The position numbers and the translations under genes are program-made. From Pseudomonadota bacterium (GTDB taxonomy: Bacteria; Bdellovibrionota_B; Oligoflexia; Oligoflexales; CAIYRB01), in contig JAPLFY010000120.1 of the NCBI GenBank assembly GCA_026390435.1, positions 1 through 64,000 on the forward strand: a stretch of DNA of 64,000 nt, written 5' to 3'. Positions 35,007 through 44,331 of this stretch are shown piece by piece (the stretch's first letter is position 1; each line of letters starts with the position of its first letter). Below the pieces are notes generated by a model. It ran no database searches. It worked only from the letters and a program-made list of their open reading frames with translations, and was not told the DNA's origin.

Positions 35007-35612
35007 ATGAAGCACCTATTTCCCCTTGTATGTTTAGCTCTCTCATATCAACTGGGATGCACAGGACCCGTGGCTCAGGAAGGGGCCGTCCAGACCGGCG
35101 GAAAGAAGTCGGCTGCGAGCAAAGCCAATATTGGCGAGACCAATGACGATGCAACTAAAAAGAACGATGACTCCGCTTCAAGCGAAGAATCAGACGACGA
35201 TGGTCATGGTCACGATCGTTCGCACACTGATGCCAACACGGAGCTAGCGACTGATGCTACTAACATCAACTCGAACGCTCTAGGGACACCAGTAACGGCA
35301 AGTACGACACCGACTCCCTCAACGGTACAAAATGGCAATATTGTCGAGTTTCGCATTAAAGCCGGCACCGGTAACGGCCCTTGGAACGACGAAGCTAGCA
35401 GAATTAACGTCAAGGTCGGTCAAGAATTACACATAGTCAATGACGACGATCGTACCCACCTCATGCATACCAACGGCGCCCCTTTCTTCCACCCATTCGT
35501 GCCGATTGCTCCCGGGGGCAAGGCTGTTTACAAGATCGCATCGCCCCTTCCAAAGGGAACGCTATACGATCATCAGACTAAGGGAAAAATCTACATTAAT
35601 GCCGAGCGCTGA
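35007..35612 (+). CDS. Lipoprotein with cupredoxin-like domain
   Basis: A 201-residue protein. The start at 35007 has GAGG five bases upstream and gives a signal ending YQLGC, a lipobox. A linker of about 90 residues is rich in Asp, Ser, Asn and Thr with a histidine patch (DDDGHGHDRSH). The last 75 residues (NIVEFRIKAGTGNGPWN, INVKVGQELHIVNDDDRTHLMHTNG, YDHQTKGKIYI) look like a cupredoxin strand order with several histidines and a methionine that could bind copper. Copper binding is inferred. Confidence 0.65.
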   Translation: MKHLFPLVCLALSYQLGCTGPVAQEGAVQTGGKKSAASKANIGETNDDATKKNDDSASSEESDDDGHGHDRSHTDANTELATDATNINSNALGTPVTASTTPTPSTVQNGNIVEFRIKAGTGNGPWNDEASRINVKVGQELHIVNDDDRTHLMHTNGAPFFHPFVPIAPGGKAVYKIASPLPKGTLYDHQTKGKIYINAER

Positions 35613-35725
35613 GTCGGTCCGGCTAGCTTAAATGTGCGGGATTGCGATTTCTGTCACGTTTCTCTATCTTGAAGTCTTGCCGCCAGTCTTCTTTCCTGTG
35701 GGCGGCTCTTCATGGGGACCGCAAC

Positions 35726-37516
35726 GTGCCAAAAAAAGCTGCCTACACCTCGACCGAACAACGTCAAAACCTCATTCGTTCCGCCAGAGGTGAGATCCCT
35801 GCCGATGTGGTAGTGCGCAATGCTAAGTGGCTCGACGTATTTACCGGCAAATTCCGCAGTGGCGATGTCGCTTGGAAGGACGGCACCATAGTTGGTGTCG
35901 GGGAACATTATGAAGCTAAGCAAGTCATTGACGGCACTGGCCAATATATCGTCCCTGGTTTCATCGATGCGCATGTGCATATTGAAAGTAGTCTAATGAC
36001 GCCGGTACGCTTTCAACAGGCAGTCTTGCCATGTGGCACTACAGCTGTTGTGTGGGATCCGCATGAGATCGCCAACGTCAAAGGCACGGCAGGGATTCAG
36101 TGGGCGCTTGAAGCCTCCGAAGGACTGCTGTTGGACGTTTTCGTCATGGTGCCAAGCTGCGTCCCATCGACCTCACCTAGCGCTGGTTTAGAGACTAGTG
36201 GCGCGGCCCTGACGGCCGCCGATTTACTGCCGTTCCGCAGCCATCCACGGGTGCTAGGCTTGGCTGAGATGATGAATTTTCCGGGTCTTTTATCTGGCGA
36301 CTCTGACATCATGAACAAGCTAGATGGATTTTCCGCACTGAAGCTTGATGGTCACTGTCCGGGACTCAAAGGCAAAGATCTGAATGCCTATGGAGTGGCC
36401 GGAATTCACAGCTGTCACGAATCGACATCTGCAGATGAAGCAGAAGAAAAAATGAGTAAAGGCATTCATGTACTGATCCGCGAAGGTTCATGCGCCAAAG
36501 ATGCCGACGCATTATTGCCGTTGCTCAATTCCTATACTTCACCCGTACTCAGCCTGTGCAGTGACGACCGTAATCCCGCAGATATTAGTGCTAGCGGTCA
36601 CATTAATTGCATCATCGATAAGGCGCTGCATGCCGGAGCGCGCCCTGAAGATATCTTCCGTGCCGCTAGCTTTGCTACCGCCTTAACCTACGGCCTAGAA
36701 GACCGCGGCGCTGTGGCGCCAGGCTATCAGGCGGATGTCGTCTTAGTCGCGCCGCGCTCTGCGGCAGGAGCGACTCAAAGCTGGGGACACGGCGCAGACA
36801 TCAAAAAAGTATTTAAATCAGGCCAATTGGTAGACATTGGCCACCTAAGTCACGCCGCGAGTGGCCGCAAGTCACATTTCGATGGCCGCAATCTCAATCT
36901 GGCTGCCAGCAGCGCCAGCGATTTTAAGATAGCCGGGCTCAAAGGCTCAGCAACTGCGCAAGCAAGAGTGATTGGCGTCATCCCAAATCAAATACTGACG
37001 CAGGATCTGACTGCTCATCTCAGTATCGATCACGGAAGTGTGCAATCAGACCTATCTCAAGATGTGCTAAAAATCGCTGTGCTAGAGCGTCACCACGGCA
37101 GCGGCGGAAAATCTTGCGCCTTCGTTAAAGGACTCGGTCTAAAGTCTGGTGCTATCGCAACCAGCATAAATCACGACTCACACAACGTGATCACGGTCGG
37201 GTCGAGCGATGAGTTGATGGCTCGCGCTGTCAATGAGCTCCGTAATATCGATGGTGGCATCGTGGTGGTTCACGCAGATGGCCGCACCGAGTCCCTAGCG
37301 CTACCAATCGGTGGATTAATGACCGACGCCGATCCGAGCATAGTCACAGCGGCATTATTACGCCTAAAGGCCCTCGCAACTGACGCCGGATGTACACTTC
37401 ACGAACCGTTTCTACAGTTGTCGTTCTTAGCATTGCCCGTAATTCCAACGCTAAAAATCACTGACAAGGGACTCGTCCAGGTCTTGGAGAGCCGCCTTGT
37501 CAGCGTAATTTACTAG
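35726..37516 (+). CDS. ade: Adenine deaminase
   Basis: A 596-residue amidohydrolase that converts adenine to hypoxanthine in purine salvage. The metal-binding line FIDAHVHIESSLM, then PCGTTAVVWDPHEIANV, HGHC-like LDGHCPGLKG, and SLCSDDRNPAD mark the active site. The long C-terminal part (VLERHHGSGGKSCAFVKGLGL and beyond) is the usual Ade-specific domain. I chose GTG at 35726, preceded by GGGGA, because it gives the family length; the open frame extends back to 35642. Confidence 0.95.
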   Translation: MPKKAAYTSTEQRQNLIRSARGEIPADVVVRNAKWLDVFTGKFRSGDVAWKDGTIVGVGEHYEAKQVIDGTGQYIVPGFIDAHVHIESSLMTPVRFQQAVLPCGTTAVVWDPHEIANVKGTAGIQWALEASEGLLLDVFVMVPSCVPSTSPSAGLETSGAALTAADLLPFRSHPRVLGLAEMMNFPGLLSGDSDIMNKLDGFSALKLDGHCPGLKGKDLNAYGVAGIHSCHESTSADEAEEKMSKGIHVLIREGSCAKDADALLPLLNSYTSPVLSLCSDDRNPADISASGHINCIIDKALHAGARPEDIFRAASFATALTYGLEDRGAVAPGYQADVVLVAPRSAAGATQSWGHGADIKKVFKSGQLVDIGHLSHAASGRKSHFDGRNLNLAASSASDFKIAGLKGSATAQARVIGVIPNQILTQDLTAHLSIDHGSVQSDLSQDVLKIAVLERHHGSGGKSCAFVKGLGLKSGAIATSINHDSHNVITVGSSDELMARAVNELRNIDGGIVVVHADGRTESLALPIGGLMTDADPSIVTAALLRLKALATDAGCTLHEPFLQLSFLALPVIPTLKITDKGLVQVLESRLVSVIY

Positions 37517-37544
37517 ACCATTACCCTAGGATTAGACGACGGTC

Positions 37545-38912
37545 TTAGCGACCGACGAGACCAGGAACTTCACTTGCCTGCTGACGCCTGTCACTAATAC
37601 CGCGGTCAGCCAGGAACAATCGACATGTAGCGAGAATAGGCTCGTCACTGACGTCGGGAAAGCCCATTTCGGAAAGAGCACCGGTGAAGCGAGCGCGGTC
37701 TTGCTTAATATACTCATTCATTTCGGCCAATGTTGCGCCGTTGGTGCCAGCCGGGCTAGTTGGTGCATTCACCCCGGCAGAGTGACAAGACATGCAGGAT
37801 TCGCCGTTGATCACGAATCCACACGACGCTTTTCCTCCTACGCAATGTGTCAGACCGTCTTGAGGGCGCCGCATATCGGAGGCAACAGGTAGCGAGCCAA
37901 TACCGCTCCCGGCTGGCACATCGAAGCGGTGCTGATTGCCGAAGCCGACCAAATAATAGGCTTGAAGACCATTTGGTAGACTATAGATGACCTCCCCAGC
38001 TACAAAGTCAGGAATCGCTGTGGTCCGCAGACTACGCGGATCGTTAAAGCCACGTTGCATGACGTCATTACGGCCAAAGTCATAGGAACGCCAGTAGTAT
38101 CCACCCGGCTTGCCGCCATTTTCAATCGGTACGCGCATTAACACACGCCCATTAAATGTAACGTCAGAGCGATCGGTGTTCACATATTTAGCCTGATTGT
38201 AATCAACTCTAAGTGTCGCGTCTAACATAGTACCTAACTGTGGAAGGCGCAGAAGGTAGTCATATACCTCTGGACGCGACAGCACATAAACTAACCAGTC
38301 GCCTTTTACGACGGTGGCGGAGCCGATACGAGACAGGTTTTCCTGCGCATATGGAGCGCCGTTTAGACGAGCGACTGCACCTGGCTGAGCAAACTCGTTA
38401 AAGTCGATGCGATAGACAGTTTTACCTGGATCAATCGCCACTGGACGCACGATAGAGGGCGCCGTTGACACACTATTCAGAACTTTAACCATGCCATAGC
38501 GAACCATGTTTAGTTCTGAACTTTGGCTCTTGTCGGGCGATAAGTGATCAATGCGAGCATAGACCACACTGCCGCCACCATGACTTGCCGCATCGGTAGC
38601 AATTAATTGCTCGACGGCTGATGGGTCGGGCACAACAGCATCCGCAGGGGGTGCCTCGTTGCCCACCGCGCCACCGCCGGTGAGTAATGAATTGACTCGC
38701 ACGTCAGCACTTGCGTCCTTGCCTCCTTTCTTGACGCGTCCTGAACCCTTTCCGCCTGCCTCTAAGTCCGAATCTTGATTGCTCCCTGCAAATGCCGCCG
38801 ACACTGGTTTGATGCCGCCCGCGCCCGATCCCGCGCTGCAGGAGATCAGGCCCGCTGCGGTCAACACGACACTGAGTCGATGACCGATAGGGACTCTTAA
38901 CCACATAGTCAT
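37545..38912 (-). CDS. Single-haem cytochrome-like lipoprotein A
   Basis: A 455-residue exported protein. The signal ends GLISC, a lipobox, and AGGAG precedes the start. A low-complexity linker leads to a domain shared with two other proteins in this window (39116-40426 and 48125-49402). Shared points are AIDPGK, GDWLVYVLSRPEVYD, GGYYWRSYDFGRND and EVIYSLPNGLQAYYLVGFG. One c-type haem motif, CMSCHSAG, lies near residue 370. No second haem or oxidoreductase domain is visible. The family is known from delta-proteobacteria and planctomycetes but its role is unknown to me. Confidence 0.75.
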   Translation of the reverse strand: MTMWLRVPIGHRLSVVLTAAGLISCSAGSGAGGIKPVSAAFAGSNQDSDLEAGGKGSGRVKKGGKDASADVRVNSLLTGGGAVGNEAPPADAVVPDPSAVEQLIATDAASHGGGSVVYARIDHLSPDKSQSSELNMVRYGMVKVLNSVSTAPSIVRPVAIDPGKTVYRIDFNEFAQPGAVARLNGAPYAQENLSRIGSATVVKGDWLVYVLSRPEVYDYLLRLPQLGTMLDATLRVDYNQAKYVNTDRSDVTFNGRVLMRVPIENGGKPGGYYWRSYDFGRNDVMQRGFNDPRSLRTTAIPDFVAGEVIYSLPNGLQAYYLVGFGNQHRFDVPAGSGIGSLPVASDMRRPQDGLTHCVGGKASCGFVINGESCMSCHSAGVNAPTSPAGTNGATLAEMNEYIKQDRARFTGALSEMGFPDVSDEPILATCRLFLADRGISDRRQQASEVPGLVGR

Positions 38913-39066
38913 GCCGCTCTCCTTGGGTAATCTCTAAGCAGTCATCTGCAAAGAGTTGGGAGTCGCCTCGGCTCGCGCGGGGAAATCATTTAATTATATT
39001 TTTAACACATTGTTTTAACTGATAAATAAAACCATAATTTCTCAACGACCAATTGCAAAGCAAAGA

Positions 39067-39097
39067 GCCGCCGCGGGATTTCCATCCTCGCGGCGGC
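39067..39097 (-). terminator. Terminator after lipoprotein B
   Basis: GCCGCCGCGGGAT (39067-39079) and ATCCTCGCGGCGGC (39084-39097) form a very stable stem with one bulge. On the minus strand it is followed by TCTTTGCTTTG, a moderate T-rich tail. Confidence 0.7.
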
Positions 39098-39115
39098 AGC
39101 ATCATCTTGGTTATT

Positions 39116-40426
39116 TTATTTGCCGGTTAAACCCGAGACTTCACTTGCCTGTACTCGCTTGTCAGTCACTCCACTGCGAGCGCGGAAAGCATTGAGCGTA
39201 CCGTAAATAGGCTCAGCAGCGTTGGGGTCGATACCCATCTCTTGCAGTGCCGAAGCAAACCGGGCGCGATCTTGGTTAATCAACTTGGTCATTTCATCTA
39301 CTGTTGCATTGTTAGCCCCAGCCGCGCTTGTGACCGAGTTGATACCGGATGCATGGCAGGTCATGCAAGACTCACCATTGATCACGATACCGCAAGGCTG
39401 TTTACCACCAACGCAACGGGTCAAACCATCTTGAGGACGACGCGAATCCGACGCGACACCCGGCGAGATCCCACCCGCGCCAAAAGCAGGCACATCGTAG
39501 CGATGTTGATCACCAAAACCAGTCAAGTAATAGGCCTGCAGACCGTTTGGTAAGCTGAAAAAGAATTCGCCCGCGACGAAATCGGGGATTTGTGTCGTGC
39601 GCACACTGGCTGGGTCACTAAAAGCCCGCGCTTGAACATCAGCACGCACAAAATCATAAGTACGCCAGTAGTAACCACCTGGCTTACCGCCGATTTCTAA
39701 AGGAATCCTTGCTAAAACTCGACCGCTAAACACCACTTCAGAATGCTCAGCGTTGAGGTACTTCGCGTTGGCATAATTAACTCCCAACTGCGCATCGAGC
39801 ATTTTACCTAGCTGAGGTAATTTCATCATAGGATCGTAAACTTCTGGACGGGACAGTGCGTACACCAGCCAGTCGCCCTTAACGACGGTAGCACTACCGA
39901 CTGTCGACACGTTGTCCTGCGCGTATGCTGCCGATTTAATCCGGCCCAAAGCTCCAGCTTGCTTGAAGTCAGCAAGATTGACCCGGTAGACTGCCTTTCC
40001 AGCATCGATTGCTTGCAGATTAACAATGCTTGGAGCCATAGACACACTGTTCAGAACCTTCACTAAACCTTTACGAGCCACTTCAAGCGTTTCGTTTTGT
40101 TGTCCATCTTTAGATAGATGATCAATTGTTGCATAAATTACGCTTTGTCCACCGTTACTAGCAGCGTCGGTTTTAATAAGCTCCTGAAGTGCAGAGGCAT
40201 TACCAACAGGTCCGGCTACCAAATCGGCCGCTATATCATCTCCAGCATCTGCTGCGATATTTTTCGAACGACTTGCACCGCTACCATCTGTACCCTTATC
40301 GGCACCATTCTCTCTAGAATACGCATTAGAGAATTTTCCAGCTTGCGGCGCATTGACGCTGGGCGTCGGTATACAATTACTAATTGAAAACAGCATCGAC
40401 ATCCAGGCAATATGTTTCACAGCCAT
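39116..40426 (-). CDS. Single-haem cytochrome-like lipoprotein B
   Basis: A 436-residue tandem relative of the protein at 37545-38912, with the same order of segments: AIDAGKAVYRVN, GDWLVYALSRPEVYD, GGYYWRTYDFVRAD, EFFFSLPNGLQAYYLTGFG, one haem motif CMTCHASG, and a C-terminus ASEVSGLTGK (ASEVPGLVGR in A). Identity is roughly half by eye. Its signal ends SISNC, a less typical lipobox. It has its own terminator and a separate upstream region, so the two copies are probably regulated independently. Confidence 0.75.
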   Translation of the reverse strand: MAVKHIAWMSMLFSISNCIPTPSVNAPQAGKFSNAYSRENGADKGTDGSGASRSKNIAADAGDDIAADLVAGPVGNASALQELIKTDAASNGGQSVIYATIDHLSKDGQQNETLEVARKGLVKVLNSVSMAPSIVNLQAIDAGKAVYRVNLADFKQAGALGRIKSAAYAQDNVSTVGSATVVKGDWLVYALSRPEVYDPMMKLPQLGKMLDAQLGVNYANAKYLNAEHSEVVFSGRVLARIPLEIGGKPGGYYWRTYDFVRADVQARAFSDPASVRTTQIPDFVAGEFFFSLPNGLQAYYLTGFGDQHRYDVPAFGAGGISPGVASDSRRPQDGLTRCVGGKQPCGIVINGESCMTCHASGINSVTSAAGANNATVDEMTKLINQDRARFASALQEMGIDPNAAEPIYGTLNAFRARSGVTDKRVQASEVSGLTGK

Positions 40427-40865
40427 CTTTGCGACTCCTAACCCGTATCACTAACGGGCATGACACAGTCCACAGAACCTCATTCTAAGATATATTCAAG
40501 ATTGGTGCCAACAGTCTGCAGCACGTGAGCTAAGCATATAATCATGAATTTATTTATATTTTAGATGCTAGATGCCCACTAAAGAACATGAATTTACGTC
40601 CAAGGCTTAGTCAATGCGTAGTTTTCAGGCACTACGGCAGCATTAAGACAGAAACTCCGACTGAGGTGCAACTAGCCATATTTTTTCGACATTATGGAAA
40701 AATTCTCAAGTTAGCACAATCTAGGACCGATGCCTGCTCGACGCCATAAGGCACTCCGATGTACCAAAGTAAGCTAAAAATATTATACCCTCGATTTCTT
40801 AAGCCATTCCTTACCTTAGTCCCGCTAAACTACGGACCTGGTCAAGCGACAAGAAAGAAACATGC
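40427..40865. other. Non-coding gap of about 440 bp
   Basis: Divergent spacer between lipoprotein B and the ADCK-like gene. A small hairpin CCCGT/ACGGG (40442-40458) is near lipoprotein B. The rest is AT-rich with no convincing operator, RNA or reading frame. It should hold both promoters. Confidence 0.4.
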
Positions 40866-42182
40866 GTGGGAAAAACAACAAAAAAAATACCTCTAAATGC
40901 ATTTTCTAGAGCTAGTCGCCTTTTGGCCTCGGGCGCCAAAGTCATGGTTCAAGAGGTCGCTAGTCAAATTGCAGGCGGTGATAATATTCTCGCGACTCGC
41001 CTTAGGCAGACGCAAGAGCTGGTTAGTACTATCGGTCAGCTGAAAGGCGCTGCCATGAAAGCGGGCCAAATGCTCAGTATGGAAGCCAGCGATTTACTAC
41101 ATCCGGAAATAGTCAAAATCCTACGTCAATTACAAGACGACACAGCTTTCATGCCTATCGATCAGGTTCGACTCATCCTCTCGCGACAGCTAGGTCGAGA
41201 AAAACTTGGCTACATTGAGGATCTAAGCTTCGAGCCGATTGCTGCAGCGTCGATTGGCCAAGTCCATAGGGCCACAATCGAAGGTCAGCCGGTCGCAATC
41301 AAAATCCAATACCCTGGCGTAGCCAAAAGTATCGATTCAGATCTCGCGGTACTAAAAAAATTGGCAGGCATCGCCATGAAAATTTACGGAAAGACCGGCG
41401 ATGTCGATCCTATCGTTGATGAGATCGCGAAAAGCTTGAAAAAAGAAGTCGACTATCGCTTGGAGGCAACGAACATCGAGCTTTTTCGCTCACTCGTTAC
41501 CGACCCTTCTTATATAATTCCCCAAGTTTTTGACAAATATTCTACCGACACCGTACTGACGTTATCGTTTGAGGAAGGGGTCAAGATCAATAATTGGATC
41601 GCCTCTCAGCCCGCCGCAGCAGAGGTTGAACACTTCGCCTCGCTGGTTCTCAACCTATTAATCGCGGAGATGGTCGAGTATGGCGTCGTCCAAACCGACC
41701 CGAATTTTGCTAATTTCCTCTACCGGCCTCAGGACCGCAAATTGGTACTTTTAGACTTTGGCGCCACAAACATGTATCAGGTCGAGCTGCGAGAATTGCT
41801 GCGAACCCTAACTTTAGCTGCATTTTCTGGTGAAGCCGACCTCGTGTTGAAAGAAATCATTAAGGCGGGTTACCTCCATCCGAACGAATCCGCAGAAGTC
41901 ATGAGTCAGATGAAGGATCTGCTCGCGCTGATCGGCCAGCTCGCTGAGGAAAGCGCCCAACCCTTCCCCTTTCGCAACGACCCTTGGCTTAATCAGATCC
42001 GAACCATGGGACAGTCCCTGGCCGAGTCAGTCGAATTCACCCTACCGCCAAAAGATCTGTTATTTCTCGGCCGTAAATTGGGCGGTATGTTCCATATGCT
42101 AAAGGATTTAAATGCCAAAGTTGATATGATTGCAGTCAAACAACGGTTACATTCAGTGTCTATAAAAGAAACGGGGAAGTAG
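40866..42182 (+). CDS. ADCK/UbiB-family atypical kinase
   Basis: A 438-residue protein of the ABC1/ADCK (COQ8/UbiB) family. The N-terminal KxGQ motif is MKAGQMLSMEA, the alanine-rich loop AAASIGQVHRA, the ATP-binding lysine VAIKIQYPG. The catalytic line reads VQTDPNFANFLY and the metal motif LLDFGA. These proteins are ATPases or kinases that assist isoprenoid-lipid metabolism at membranes. It lacks the usual C-terminal membrane helices of UbiB. It starts at GTG and leads a codirectional block with the two Get3-like genes (39-bp gap). Confidence 0.85.
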   Translation: MGKTTKKIPLNAFSRASRLLASGAKVMVQEVASQIAGGDNILATRLRQTQELVSTIGQLKGAAMKAGQMLSMEASDLLHPEIVKILRQLQDDTAFMPIDQVRLILSRQLGREKLGYIEDLSFEPIAAASIGQVHRATIEGQPVAIKIQYPGVAKSIDSDLAVLKKLAGIAMKIYGKTGDVDPIVDEIAKSLKKEVDYRLEATNIELFRSLVTDPSYIIPQVFDKYSTDTVLTLSFEEGVKINNWIASQPAAAEVEHFASLVLNLLIAEMVEYGVVQTDPNFANFLYRPQDRKLVLLDFGATNMYQVELRELLRTLTLAAFSGEADLVLKEIIKAGYLHPNESAEVMSQMKDLLALIGQLAEESAQPFPFRNDPWLNQIRTMGQSLAESVEFTLPPKDLLFLGRKLGGMFHMLKDLNAKVDMIAVKQRLHSVSIKETGK

Positions 42183-42221
42183 TAAGCCTGACTTTAAGAG
42201 GAGTCAGAGGAGGCAGAGCAA

Positions 42222-43169
42222 TTGGATCCCTCAGATTTGATGCACATCTATAAAGATATCTTCGCTAAGAAGCTGGTCCTCATCACGGGCAAAGGCGGTA
42301 TTGGCAAGTCTCTGATTGCAGCAGCTCTGGGCCAGTTCCTGGCAGAGGCAGGGAAGAACGTGCTTATCGTTCAAAACGCCAGCTTAGATCAGATCTCCCC
42401 CCTTTTCGGCTTAGCACCAGGCTACGATGACGCCGTGCGAGTGCAGCCAGGTTTAGATGTCCTAAATATCGATGCCATCGCCAACTTCCGTGATTATATT
42501 GTCGAACACCTCGGACAAAAGCGGCTCTATAAAACGGTATTCAGCAATCGCACCGTTAAGGGCCTTATTAATGCCATGCCCGGCTGGGCTGACGTAATGC
42601 TGCTCGGTCGCCTCCTGTTCGAGACCGAGCTCCGCCCCCGACATGACTACGTCATTTTTGATGGGCCAGCATCAGGGCATTTTTTAAACCTCATGACCAC
42701 TCCAGACTCGGTGCTGTCAATGTCATTTGGGGGGCCGCTGGCGAAGGAAACTCAGCGCGTCAAAGACTTCTTGAGCGACCAAGCTAAGTGCACGATGCTA
42801 TACGTTGGAGTTCCGGAAGAGTTGGTGGTTAGCGAGTGTCTAGATTTTCTACCACGCCTCCTAAAGGTATCGCCCGTCTCCGTGGGGGGCGTGATCATGA
42901 ACCGAACACCCCCACCGATAAGACTCGGCCAAAATCTCGACGCCCAACTGAGGCCTGCTGAAACCTACGCTGTGCGACATAGCGATGCTGCGGAAGAGGC
43001 TCTAGCCATGCTAGCGGCCGATCTTCGTAGTGAGAAAGGCTCCTTAGATTCCATACCGATGTGGGCGCTCGCTGATTTTGGTTTTATTAAGGAACCTCTG
43101 CCGACTGGTTTTGGACGACAGTTTTTAACCCCGCTTCGCCGCATCGATCGCGTGGGGGCGTCTTCATGA
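42222..43169 (+). CDS. ArsA/Get3-like ATPase, subunit 1
   Basis: A 315-residue SIMIBI-class ATPase starting at TTG with GGAGG upstream. The deviant Walker A, GKGGIGKS, keeps the signature lysine. The switch I aspartate expected in a DPA motif is missing (IVQNASLDQIS), and the switch II region reads FDGPASGHFLNLM. It overlaps the second ATPase gene by four bases (ATGA), which implies a fixed ratio and probably a heterodimer. Such pairs are known in actinobacteria (for example mycobacterial Rv3679/Rv3680). Anion export is unlikely, since there is no arsB or metal-binding cysteine pattern. Confidence 0.82.
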   Translation: MDPSDLMHIYKDIFAKKLVLITGKGGIGKSLIAAALGQFLAEAGKNVLIVQNASLDQISPLFGLAPGYDDAVRVQPGLDVLNIDAIANFRDYIVEHLGQKRLYKTVFSNRTVKGLINAMPGWADVMLLGRLLFETELRPRHDYVIFDGPASGHFLNLMTTPDSVLSMSFGGPLAKETQRVKDFLSDQAKCTMLYVGVPEELVVSECLDFLPRLLKVSPVSVGGVIMNRTPPPIRLGQNLDAQLRPAETYAVRHSDAAEEALAMLAADLRSEKGSLDSIPMWALADFGFIKEPLPTGFGRQFLTPLRRIDRVGASS

Positions 43170-44224
43170 TCGAAAACAAAGACCTCATCTGCAATAGTAA
43201 AGTAATCGTCATGCTTGGCGCAGGTGGCGTCGGGAAAACGACATCAGCGATAGTCATAGCACTGGCTGCAGCGAAACTAGGCAAGCGCGTGGCGCTACTT
43301 AGTATCGATCCCGCCAAGCGATTAGCAGCGGCCCTCGGGATACCACTGAGCAATGATCTAGCTACCCTTTCGATCCCACAAGAATACGGGATTACCGGAT
43401 CTGTTGCTGCGGCTATGCTCGATCAAAAAGCTGTATTCGACCAAATGGTAGATAGGCACGCCCCAACGCGAGATGCCGCTATAAGAATTAAAGCGAATTC
43501 CATATACCGTGCCGCCTCAACCAACTTGGGTGGTCCACTCGAATATATGGCCCTTGCAAAGCTGCAAGATCTTTCTGCGGACGCGCGCTATGACTTAGTG
43601 GTCCTTGATACGCCACCAGACACTCATGCACTGGATTTTCTCGCACGTCCAAATGTACTAGATGGGTTCATGGAAACCAAAGTCATGAACTGGCTAGTGC
43701 GACCCTTCCTCGTCGCCGGCCGCCTGGGACTTGGCAAATTACTTTCAGCGAGCGAACGCCTTATGGGCGGCATGGCAAGAGTATCTGGAGTCGAACCTCT
43801 ACGACTTTTTGCTGAATTTTTGGTCTTGATGCAGGACGTGATCGAAGGCTTCCACAAATCAGGCGAAGCAACTGCTGAACTTCTGCAACGACCCAGCACC
43901 AGGTTTATCTTGGTCAGCATTCCAACGCACACAGCGCGGCGTTCGGTCGAGAATATTACTAAACAACTTCGTGAACTCAGTTATAAGCCGGAACTGCTGT
44001 TGGTCAACAGATGCCTTCCTGAAGCAGTGACTGCAGATCTCCTCAGCCGAGAGCAAGATCACCAATTAGCTACCTATGTCCTAAAGGCTAATGGGCAGAG
44101 GGAAGTGATCGAAAAGCTCGTGTCTATGGCACCCAACATCTGGCAGCTCCCAGAGCGCGAGCATGATCCGGGTGATCTCGCTGGATTGATGGACCTAGTA
44201 GCCGCCCTAAGCCATCAAAAATAA
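43166..44224 (+). CDS. ArsA/Get3-like ATPase, subunit 2
   Basis: A 352-residue SIMIBI-class ATPase. Its Walker A is GAGGVGKTT: the signature lysine is replaced by alanine, but the P-loop lysine is intact. Unlike subunit 1 it keeps switch I (LLSIDPAKRLAAALG) and switch II (LDTPPDTHALDFL). A helical hydrophobic region follows (MNWLVRPFLVAGRLGLGKLLS) which in Get3 proteins would form the client-binding groove. The complementary losses in the two subunits suggest composite active sites in a heterodimer. Confidence 0.85.
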   Translation: MIENKDLICNSKVIVMLGAGGVGKTTSAIVIALAAAKLGKRVALLSIDPAKRLAAALGIPLSNDLATLSIPQEYGITGSVAAAMLDQKAVFDQMVDRHAPTRDAAIRIKANSIYRAASTNLGGPLEYMALAKLQDLSADARYDLVVLDTPPDTHALDFLARPNVLDGFMETKVMNWLVRPFLVAGRLGLGKLLSASERLMGGMARVSGVEPLRLFAEFLVLMQDVIEGFHKSGEATAELLQRPSTRFILVSIPTHTARRSVENITKQLRELSYKPELLLVNRCLPEAVTADLLSREQDHQLATYVLKANGQREVIEKLVSMAPNIWQLPEREHDPGDLAGLMDLVAALSHQK

Positions 44225-44331
44225 AAGACATTATTGCCAGCCATAGCATTTTTGCCACATCTGTTCTCAAGAGTTGGGCAGAAATTGCCGATGCGCCCCT
44301 TGGAACGCAGGGACTTACCGGGGAGGCAACG

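Noticed and set aside
42222-44224. Arsenite pump ATPases
   Set aside because: No arsB, arsR or arsD nearby and no metal-binding cysteines; the pair resembles Get3-like actinobacterial pairs instead.
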